Positions 1 through 5,724 of a stretch of 6,628 nucleotides of DNA are shown piece after piece (within the stretch, counting starts at the first letter, position 1; the number at the start of each line of letters is the position of its first letter). The stretch lies in the NCBI GenBank assembly GCA_031285605.1, contig JAITVW010000151.1, positions 1-6,628 of the forward strand, in the 5' to 3' direction. The translations under genes and the position numbers were made by a program. A model generated the notes under the pieces. That model had not been told where the DNA came from. It saw nothing but the letters and a program-made list of their open reading frames with translations, and did not search any database. This DNA comes from Fusobacteriales bacterium. Its GTDB lineage: Bacteria > Fusobacteriota > Fusobacteriia > Fusobacteriales > Leptotrichiaceae.

Positions 1-266
1 CATTTTATAACTTTATATCCTTCCATTTCTAATATCTCATAACAATTTTTGGTTAAAACAACTATATTCTTTTTACCATACTTTTCAGCCAGTATTTTCA
101 ATAGTCCAAGTCTTATAACTCCATCTCCTATACCATCAAGCTGTGTCACTAAAATATCATTTTTTCCTAACTTTTTATCACTTTTAAAAAAATAAAAACA
201 GTTAAACGAGAGTTTGACTATATTATGTTTTATAATGGACTTTTTCAGCCATACGGGTTTTTTCAC
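1..266 (-). CDS. GT9-like glycosyltransferase, N-terminal part only (3' end outside window)
   Basis: The reading frame is open from a GTG at 266-264 to the window edge, giving 88 complete codons. The GTG is chosen because a GGGAGG ribosome binding site lies at 279-274, 7 nt upstream; the overlapping ATG at 268 is followed at once by TGA. The protein begins KKPVWLK. After about 42 residues comes LDGIGDGVIR (residues 43-52), matching the N-terminal GxGD/IGD loop of ADP-heptose:LPS heptosyltransferase-type GT9 enzymes, followed by AEKYGKKNIVVL, a Rossmann-type strand. It is paralogous to the complete gene at 2080-980: in the 43 residues from LDGIGD to GYK I count 24 identities. Family knowledge suggests sugar transfer to an LPS-type acceptor at the inner face of the cytoplasmic membrane; donor and acceptor cannot be read from this piece. 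It follows the acyltransferase stop codon by 22 nt, so it belongs to the same transcript. Only the N-terminal domain is visible, so catalytic competence is unknown. Confidence 0.85.
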   Translation of the reverse strand, partial: MKKPVWLKKSIIKHNIVKLSFNCFYFFKSDKKLGKNDILVTQLDGIGDGVIRLGLLKILAEKYGKKNIVVLTKNCYEILEMEGYKVIK

Positions 267-273
267 ATTTTTT

Positions 274-279
274 CCTCCC
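274..279 (-). promoter_or_regulatory. Ribosome binding site fixing the GTG start of the leftmost GT9 gene
   Basis: On the minus strand the sequence reads GGGAGG, then 7 nt, then GTG at 266. This is the longest Shine-Dalgarno match in the window. It decides for GTG, because the ATG two bases earlier is immediately followed by a TGA stop. Confidence 0.75.
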
Positions 280-288
280 AAAGTTTTT

Positions 289-990
289 CTAATTTTTAAA
301 TTCTCTCCCCCAAGTAATACCTTCCTTTATAATTTTAGCCGGGATCCCTGTTGCTATTGAATTTTTAGTATCTATACTTTTATTTACCAGACTTTGAGCT
401 CCTATTATACAACCATCTTCAATAACACATCCCTTTAAAATTGTCACACCCATTCCTATCCACACCTTATCTTTTATTATTATTTCTTTACCTTGATTTA
501 TTAACTTCCCATTTGAATCATAAATAGGATGGCTATCTGTATTTCTTATATTTATTCCGTATGAAAACATACAATCATTTCCTATTAACACTTTGTTTTT
601 TTCTTCTTCTGAAACTATACTTACTGATGTAAAGGTTGTATTATCTCCTATGGACACTTCTCCCTTATTTGAAAATAAATTAATATAACTATCCTTAATA
701 TTACTTTTATTTCCAAAACTCATAACACTGTCATTACTTACAATCTGGATCCTAACTTTAGAAATTTTTTCTGAATTTATAAATAACTTATTATTTATTC
801 CTTTGATTTCTATCATACAATTTTTCACAATAGCATTATTTCTGATAAAAATTTCATTATTCATTCCTTTGACTTTTATACTATTATATTTTACACGAAC
901 CCCATTCTCAATTTCAATTTTATTTTTATTTTTATTTTTTTGAATATCAAGTTTATTTGTAAAATTTAATTTGAAATTTCTAAAGACCAT
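289..990 (-). CDS. Left-handed beta-helix (hexapeptide-repeat) acyltransferase, probable sugar O- or N-acetyltransferase
   Basis: This 233-residue protein probably moves an acetyl group from acetyl-CoA to a sugar of the glycan. The C-terminal half shows the LbH acyltransferase pattern: VLIGNDCMFSYGINIRNTD (134-152), then a candidate catalytic His154 in DSHPI, VWIGMGVTILKG (176-187), IEDGCIIGAQSLV (190-202) and ATGIPAKIIKEG (213-224), the usual AGxPAK-type end of the helix. The N-terminal half holds degenerate coils, including a near-repeat IKVKGMNNEIFI (38-49) and IEIKGINNKLFI (60-71), and is K/N-rich at 17-24. This arrangement resembles CatB/LacA/WcaB-type acetyltransferases. The start is ATG 990, five bases after AGAGGAG; an in-frame GTG at 996 lies inside that ribosome binding site and is unlikely. 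It overlaps the upstream GT9 gene by 11 bp, which implies coupled translation. The acceptor sugar is unknown, and N- versus O-acetylation cannot be decided. Confidence 0.9.
   Translation of the reverse strand: MVFRNFKLNFTNKLDIQKNKNKNKIEIENGVRVKYNSIKVKGMNNEIFIRNNAIVKNCMIEIKGINNKLFINSEKISKVRIQIVSNDSVMSFGNKSNIKDSYINLFSNKGEVSIGDNTTFTSVSIVSEEEKNKVLIGNDCMFSYGINIRNTDSHPIYDSNGKLINQGKEIIIKDKVWIGMGVTILKGCVIEDGCIIGAQSLVNKSIDTKNSIATGIPAKIIKEGITWGREFKN
918..941. repeat. Short A/T hexamer microsatellite inside the acyltransferase gene
   Basis: On the plus strand TTTTA is followed by two full TTTTTA units and a run of seven T. On the coding strand this encodes the K-N-K-N-K-N-K stretch at residues 18-24 of the acyltransferase. 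A change of one hexamer unit would keep the frame and add or remove a Lys-Asn pair; slippage in the A7 run would break it. Such tracts are common by chance at this base composition, so a functional role is not shown. Confidence 0.6.
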
Positions 991-2080
991 TTTCACTCCT
1001 CTTTTCAGCTATTATAGAATCAAAAGCTTTTTTAAATACATTTGGTGAGATTGAACTGATATCATTATTGTATTTCGTTTCTGTAACTGTTTCTGTCGGC
1101 TCTGCATTTAATTCTTTATATACGAAATTAATATTCTTGTCCTTATGATAAAATGCCTGTCCTCTTTTAACCGAAATCATACATATTTGTTTTTTTTCCA
1201 AAGCATAAGCTATATTATAAAGTCCTGAATCGAAACCTATATATATCTTTGCATTTGCTATATGTTTTGCAGTTTCTACCAAACTTAATTTATTAATAAA
1301 ACAGACAAGATTCTCCTTTTTTCTGAATACTTTTTCCAGTTTTTGAAAATATTCAATATCATTTTTACCCTGACCTAAAATATGAAATTTCATTTCAGGA
1401 TAATCCTCCACAATTGTTTCTAAAAATTCAGACAGTTTTTCCGGAAATGTTATTTTTTTCTTATCAGAAGCTCCTACTCCCACAGCAATGTAGTTTTCTT
1501 CAAAAGTTAATAAATTTAATCGTGGCTTCAGTTCTTCTTTTATTAAATTTGAATTTAGTACAGTAACCGCATATTTATGAATTCTGTCTAAAACTTTTTC
1601 TCCGTCTGGCTTTACTAAAACTATATCTTTTTTATGTTCCCAATTATCAAGCCATCCTCCCTTAAAAGCATTAATTTTAAGAAGATTAATTTTTTTCAAA
1701 AAATCCAACTTATCTTCTGAAATAAACTCAAGTGAATATAATATCCCAAAATCATACTTACATAATTTTTTAAATAATCCTAAAAGCTTTAAAAAATTAT
1801 AATGCATGTCTTTCTCAAATATCTCGTATTTATAACCTGATAATTCCAATAATTCTGCGGCATATGTAACTAACAATACTATATTCTCCCGTCCATACTT
1901 TTCCGCTATTCTATCTACCAATTTTTGTCTTACTACTATATCTCCTATTCCGTCAAGCTCAGTTATCAATATTTTATTTCCTACTTTATTCTTTGGAATA
2001 AAAAATTGAAACATATTAAAAAATATGATATTTATTTTATATTTTAAATAATGTATTTTCAGCCAATATGGTTTTTTCAT
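980..2080 (-). CDS. Divergent GT9-like (heptosyltransferase-type) glycosyltransferase with N-terminal extension
   Basis: This 366-residue protein has the two-domain GT9 layout. N-terminal domain: KILITELDGIGDIVVRQKL (36-54) carries the IGD loop, then AEKYGRENIVLLV. C-terminal domain: IAVGVGASDKKKITFP (198-213), equivalent to the GxGAS...K-W/F strand-loop, KFHILGQGKND (231-241), and IGFDSGLYNIAYAL (281-294), equivalent to the D-[TS]-G-x-x-H-x-A-x-A nucleotide-sugar motif. The usual His of that motif is Asn289. Before the IGD loop lie about 42 extra residues, starting KKPYWLK and including an aromatic, hydrophobic stretch at 16-28; typical GT9 proteins start only a few residues before this loop. 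The start ATG at 2080 has AGGA about 6 nt upstream, and the gene begins 2 nt after the preceding GT4 stop. Probable role: transfer of a heptose-like or other sugar in LPS/glycan assembly at the cytoplasmic membrane. A paralogue begins at 266 on the other side of the acyltransferase. Sugar specificity is unknown; loss of activity is possible. Confidence 0.85.
   Translation of the reverse strand: MKKPYWLKIHYLKYKINIIFFNMFQFFIPKNKVGNKILITELDGIGDIVVRQKLVDRIAEKYGRENIVLLVTYAAELLELSGYKYEIFEKDMHYNFLKLLGLFKKLCKYDFGILYSLEFISEDKLDFLKKINLLKINAFKGGWLDNWEHKKDIVLVKPDGEKVLDRIHKYAVTVLNSNLIKEELKPRLNLLTFEENYIAVGVGASDKKKITFPEKLSEFLETIVEDYPEMKFHILGQGKNDIEYFQKLEKVFRKKENLVCFINKLSLVETAKHIANAKIYIGFDSGLYNIAYALEKKQICMISVKRGQAFYHKDKNINFVYKELNAEPTETVTETKYNNDISSISPNVFKKAFDSIIAEKRSENGL
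996..1002 (-). promoter_or_regulatory. Ribosome binding site AGAGGAG deciding the acyltransferase start
   Basis: AGAGGAG lies inside the end of the upstream GT9 gene. It ends 5 nt before ATG 990. The in-frame GTG at 996-994 shares its first G with this site and so cannot be served by it, which favours the 233-residue over the 235-residue product. Confidence 0.7.
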
Positions 2081-2082
2081 CT

Positions 2083-3216
2083 CTATTCCTTTATATTTTC
2101 TGTGATTATTTTACGCAAAGTTTGTGTAAATTTTTCTATACTATGTACTTCACATACATATTCTCTTCCCTTTTTTCTGTTATCATATAAAATTTCTTTG
2201 TTTTCCATTAATTTTTTTACTGCCTGAACAAATTTTTCAACACTCTCATAGCCTTCACCTGATACTTTCCCGATGTATTTTCCAAACATTTGTGTTATAT
2301 CATCCGGATTCTGACAGCTTATAATGGAAGCTCCATAAGACAATGCCTCCAAAAAAGAGATAGGAATAGCCTCATGTATACTTGTATTAACCAATATTTG
2401 CGTCTTAGTAAGAATTTCTTCTTTTTCCTTTCCATTTATATGACCAAAAAATTTTATATTTTTTATATCTTTATAATCTTTCTGATATTTTTCATGTCCT
2501 ACACCACAAACATAAAACTCATATTGAGGCAGTTGTTTAGCCATTTCTAAAAATATCCACGGTCTTTTTACATTTGATAATCTCCCCAAAAATGTGATTA
2601 TGTTAGTTTCCGGTTTTTTATCAATGTCAAACTCTGGAATTCTCACAGGATTAGGTACAAAATCAATTTGAATATTCTCTGGTAAATCATAGAGTCTCTT
2701 GGCCTTATCTCTTAAATACTTTCCCTGTGTTATTAATATCAGTTTTTTTTCAGAAACCAGCTTTGATAGTAATTTATTTATCTCCGTTTCATTTTTAGAA
2801 TAATAATTTAAATAACTCTCATATTCATCACCATTCAAGCTTTTTATTTTTTCCCAGTCATCACGCGGTCTGGGATCCTGAATCCATAAAATCAGTTTTT
2901 TATCCTTTTCATACTTAAATACTTCTTTTACTATTCTTTGACATTCGATACTCAAATAAATATCTATTTTTTTTTCTTCCAAATATTTTTTTAATTTAAA
3001 CGGATGAAATATATCCGGTTTTGGAATATAACTTACTTTCTTCTTTCCATCTAATATTATTTCTTTAGGATTTTTTGAACGTTCCAAAAAAGTTTCCAAT
3101 TCTAAATCATCTTCCGGAATATACTCAGCTATATATTCTCTTGCGAGCAGACCGTATCCGCCGTATCCGCCAAGCTCTTTATCAAAAAACTCCTCTACCA
3201 ATAAAGCTGCTTTCAT
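2083..3216 (-). CDS. GT4 family (GT-B fold) glycosyltransferase
   Basis: This 377-residue protein fits a complete retaining GT4 enzyme that uses a nucleotide-sugar donor. The N-terminal domain opens with MKAALLVEEF and a glycine-rich loop GGYGGYG (16-22), followed by WIQDPRPRDDW (111-121), a likely acceptor-domain segment. The C-terminal domain has FLGRLSNVKRPWIFLEMA (209-226), where Arg212 and Lys217 fit the phosphate-binding pair. NTSIHEAIPISFLEALSYG (277-295) contains the E-x7-E motif as Glu282 and Glu290. There is no signal peptide or membrane span, so it should act in the cytoplasm or at the inner membrane face. Its ATG shares one base with the stop of the ligase/polymerase gene (TAATG), implying translational coupling. 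Two slippage-prone tracts lie inside it: an exact 9-bp tandem repeat in the glycine loop and an A9 run at codons 81-84. Linkage and donor sugar cannot be inferred. Confidence 0.92.
   Translation of the reverse strand: MKAALLVEEFFDKELGGYGGYGLLAREYIAEYIPEDDLELETFLERSKNPKEIILDGKKKVSYIPKPDIFHPFKLKKYLEEKKIDIYLSIECQRIVKEVFKYEKDKKLILWIQDPRPRDDWEKIKSLNGDEYESYLNYYSKNETEINKLLSKLVSEKKLILITQGKYLRDKAKRLYDLPENIQIDFVPNPVRIPEFDIDKKPETNIITFLGRLSNVKRPWIFLEMAKQLPQYEFYVCGVGHEKYQKDYKDIKNIKFFGHINGKEKEEILTKTQILVNTSIHEAIPISFLEALSYGASIISCQNPDDITQMFGKYIGKVSGEGYESVEKFVQAVKKLMENKEILYDNRKKGREYVCEVHSIEKFTQTLRKIITENIKE
3152..3169. repeat. Exact 9-bp tandem duplication in the GT4 glycine loop
   Basis: CCGTATCCG occurs twice in immediate succession (3152-3160 and 3161-3169). 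On the coding strand it reads GGC GGA TAC twice and encodes Gly-Gly-Tyr-Gly-Gly-Tyr near the N-terminus of the GT4 enzyme. The patch is visibly more GC-rich than its surroundings. A unit gain or loss would keep the frame. Confidence 0.8.
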
Positions 3217-4514
3217 TATTCACCATCCTTCTCCTGTTTTCCTAAAAAAAATCTTTTATTTAAAGCCAGTCCCATCATAAAATAGAAAGCCTGATTCACT
3301 TTTATCATATATATATTTGTATCAATAATACCGTCAATTGTTATATATAAGAAAGCTATACAGGCCAGAACAAAAACCTCTCTGCTTTCTATAAAATCTT
3401 TGTTTCTAAAATTTTTTAAAAGATTTACAAGCAGAAAAAATAAAAAGCATACATAAGAAACCAATCCTAAAATACCCTGTGTTACCAGCGTTTCCAAGAG
3501 ATTATTATGCAGATGTGTAGCTGAATAACTCCATAATTTCAGATTTTCCTGTGTTCCCGGTATTTCTTTTTTTATCCCCAGAGTATCTGTTTCCACATAT
3601 TCTAATAATCTAGGCTCATCTTTTACATTTACTCCTCTTAAATTATAAAAACCTATTCCTAATACTGAATTTTCTTTTATTAATTCTTTTGTTCTTTTAT
3701 ATATCTCAACTCTTACCTGATTGGAATAACTTCCACCCGGATCGCTGGAATCAAACCTTTTAAAATATTTTTCAAAATCAGTACTGACAGTCACTAAAAG
3801 ACATACTAAAAAAGCAATCCCCAGCTTTACCCCGATTTTCAAATTTTTGGACGCAGCTGTCAGTAAAAAAAAGAAAGGAATCATAGCTATTGCTATTCTC
3901 GCCTGAATTCCCACAATTGCAGTAAAACCAATTATTAAAGAAATCGAAGCCAGCACCTTAAATATCCGTTGTTTTTCGTAAAATATAACTACTATCGAGG
4001 CTAAAATCATCATACCCAATTCCATGCAAAATACACTGGGCCAGCTATCACCAAAGATCCTGTAATCCGTTGAAAATCCATTTTTGTGCCATTCTGATAG
4101 TGCTCTAAATGCAGGAGCTAAAGAAAATAATGAAATTAAAACAGGAATCCATCTATAGAGCCGTTTATCTATATCTATCTGTGTCATAGAGAAAGCAAAT
4201 AATATATATATTACAACTCCTGTGTATGTTTTCATCTGCTCTCTGTTATAGCTGTCTCTTATATTCCAGAAATTCAGACTGGTTATTAAAATATAAAGAG
4301 CCCCGAATATTACAAGTTTTTTATCTAACTTAATTTTTTTCTTCCCTATAATGATATATATAAAAGTCACTGCTATCAAAGTAATTATTGTTGTATTTCT
4401 GCTGTGATTACCTGCTTTACTTATTGCATAAGGAAGCATTATCAAAATAAAATTTTGAAACAATCTTAGTCCAGTTAAAAATTTCCTTACTATATACTTT
4501 ATCGTTTCACCCAT
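3216..4514 (-). CDS. O-antigen ligase / polymerase family membrane protein (Wzy_C/WaaL superfamily)
   Basis: This 432-residue integral membrane protein has about 11-12 hydrophobic spans, roughly at 18-33, 41-57, 67-83, 97-112, 121-136, 160-178, 186-202, 206-221, 229-244, 346-365, 380-397 and 403-419. A long hydrophilic loop at 245-340 should be periplasmic, as in the WaaL/Wzy superfamily. Family-type signatures are GIQARIAIAM (202-211, Arg206), NQVRVEIYKRTKEL (265-278, Arg268), NSVLGIGFYNLR (282-293), and THLHNNLLETLVTQGILGLV (333-352), with His334 and His336 in the loop just before the next span. WaaL joins O-antigen to lipid A-core and Wzy polymerises repeat units; sequence alone does not separate them. 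Start ATG 4514 has AGGAG 9 nt upstream and overlaps the preceding GT4 gene by 8 bp; its stop overlaps the next start by 1 bp. Its position among glycosyltransferases supports a role in building a surface glycan. No gene symbol is assigned because ligase versus polymerase is open. Confidence 0.9.
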   Translation of the reverse strand: MGETIKYIVRKFLTGLRLFQNFILIMLPYAISKAGNHSRNTTIITLIAVTFIYIIIGKKKIKLDKKLVIFGALYILITSLNFWNIRDSYNREQMKTYTGVVIYILFAFSMTQIDIDKRLYRWIPVLISLFSLAPAFRALSEWHKNGFSTDYRIFGDSWPSVFCMELGMMILASIVVIFYEKQRIFKVLASISLIIGFTAIVGIQARIAIAMIPFFFLLTAASKNLKIGVKLGIAFLVCLLVTVSTDFEKYFKRFDSSDPGGSYSNQVRVEIYKRTKELIKENSVLGIGFYNLRGVNVKDEPRLLEYVETDTLGIKKEIPGTQENLKLWSYSATHLHNNLLETLVTQGILGLVSYVCFLFFLLVNLLKNFRNKDFIESREVFVLACIAFLYITIDGIIDTNIYMIKVNQAFYFMMGLALNKRFFLGKQEKDGE

Positions 4515-5712
4515 TCTTTTGCACTCCTAGTTCTCTCATAACTAAATCTAATTTTTCAAGACTCTTATCAGGTGTAAATTCTTTTACTCTCATTTTTATA
4601 TTTTCTTCTAATTCTTTTCTTTTATTTTGATTATTTAAAGCCAGAAACATTTTCTCCGCAAATTCACTCTCGTCACCAATTTCAAACAGCAAACCACTTT
4701 TCCCGTTCTCCAGAATTTCTCTGGGTCCGGTAGGGCAGGCAGAGGAAACAACTACTTTTCCCAATATCATAGCCTCTATTAATACTGTAGGCAATCCCTC
4801 ATATCTTGAAGAATGAACAAATAAATCAGAATTCTTCATCCAAACATACGGATTTTTCTTTTGTCCAAGAAGCTTTACATCATTTTCCAGATTTTCGTTT
4901 TTTATTATTCTGCCAAGTTCTTCCCGAAAATCACCATCTCCGATAATATATAATTTCTGCTTTATTCCTTTACTTTTTAAAAGCTTGTAAGCTTTAATAA
5001 GAGTGGGATAATCCTTCTGTGTCCTGTCAATTCTGGAAACTGACAATATATAGTTATCATCAAGAAGATCTTTTTCTTTTGCTGTAAGTTCATCAGTACA
5101 TTCAGCTTCTTTCTTTATTCTATCAAAATCAAACGGATTATAAATATACTCTATTTTTTCTTTTAAATACGGATAAATTTTTTCCGTTTCTTCTTTCATT
5201 TCCTTGCATATAGTAACTATTTTATCATAATTATTAAGACGAATTCCCCGTTTTCTTATCTTTTTCTCTTTTTTCAAAAGATTTGGCAGTGAATTATGAA
5301 TCCATGCTATTTTTTTCAAATGTTCCGTTTCTTTAGAAAGTTTTGTCAATCCTGAATCAAAGTCTATAAGTACATCCACTTTTTCAATTTCCTTTAGATT
5401 TTTAACAAAATTCTTCTTTAAAGTATGTCTTTCCAGTGACATATACAAATTATAAATTATTTTATTTAACAGATTTTTTTTATTATGTTTTAAATATGCA
5501 GTTTTAGTGACCAATTTTTCAGGTTTCAAAAATCTTATATCTATATGTTCGGAAATATCTTTTCTAAATACGTCTAATTTTCCAAAATCAGATAATATGA
5601 ACAAAGTAATTTTATATCTATCTTTATCTATTTTATTTAAATACTCTACGAGAATTCTTTCCAATCCTCCCATTCTCAGACTCCCGCTTGAAAATAGTAT
5701 ATGTTTTTTCAT
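4507..5712 (-). CDS. GT4 family (GT-B fold) glycosyltransferase, CPTGPREIL subtype
   Basis: This 401-residue protein is a complete, probably retaining nucleotide-sugar glycosyltransferase. The N-terminal domain starts MKKHILFSSGSLRMGGLER; the GGLER loop (15-19) is the usual GT4 donor/acceptor loop, and WIHN lies at 137-140. The C-terminal domain has SVSRIDRTQKDYPTLIKAY (224-242), with Arg227 and Lys233 in the phosphate-binding positions, then YIIGDGDFREEL (255-266). HSSRYEGLPTVLIEAMILG (300-318) gives E-x7-E as Glu305 and Glu313. CPTGPREIL (326-334) is a signature seen in many GT4 enzymes of LPS, capsule and N-acetylhexosamine transfer. The start is ATG 5712, with AGGAG 7 nt upstream. A longer reading from a TTG at 5748 would overlap the preceding GT9 gene by 26 bp, and I reject it. 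The end overlaps the ligase/polymerase gene by 8 bp. No membrane span is seen, so it should act at the cytoplasmic face. Specific sugar and linkage are unknown. Confidence 0.93.
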   Translation of the reverse strand: MKKHILFSSGSLRMGGLERILVEYLNKIDKDRYKITLFILSDFGKLDVFRKDISEHIDIRFLKPEKLVTKTAYLKHNKKNLLNKIIYNLYMSLERHTLKKNFVKNLKEIEKVDVLIDFDSGLTKLSKETEHLKKIAWIHNSLPNLLKKEKKIRKRGIRLNNYDKIVTICKEMKEETEKIYPYLKEKIEYIYNPFDFDRIKKEAECTDELTAKEKDLLDDNYILSVSRIDRTQKDYPTLIKAYKLLKSKGIKQKLYIIGDGDFREELGRIIKNENLENDVKLLGQKKNPYVWMKNSDLFVHSSRYEGLPTVLIEAMILGKVVVSSACPTGPREILENGKSGLLFEIGDESEFAEKMFLALNNQNKRKELEENIKMRVKEFTPDKSLEKLDLVMRELGVQKNG

Positions 5713-5719
5713 TAGTTTT

Positions 5720-5724
5720 CTCCT
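5720..5724 (-). promoter_or_regulatory. Ribosome binding site AGGAG deciding the GT4 start at 5712
   Basis: AGGAG overlaps the TAG stop of the upstream GT9 gene and sits 7 nt before ATG 5712. It supports the 401-residue product, which starts at the conserved first beta-strand MKKHILFSS, over an upstream TTG that would add 12 basic residues. Confidence 0.75.

Noticed and set aside
267..288. Possible terminator or promoter in the 22-nt gap before the leftmost gene
   Set aside because: The gap holds only the ribosome binding site and A-rich sequence. There is no hairpin, and there is no space for -35/-10 elements outside coding sequence.
991..996. GTG at 996 as the acyltransferase start
   Set aside because: It shares bases with the AGAGGAG ribosome binding site, whereas ATG 990 is 5 nt downstream of that site.
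2290..2550. Plus-strand open frame of 86 codons
   Set aside because: It lies antisense inside a well-supported GT4 gene. The translation is low-complexity Phe/Ile-rich, as expected from reading Lys/Asn codons backwards. It has no family motif.
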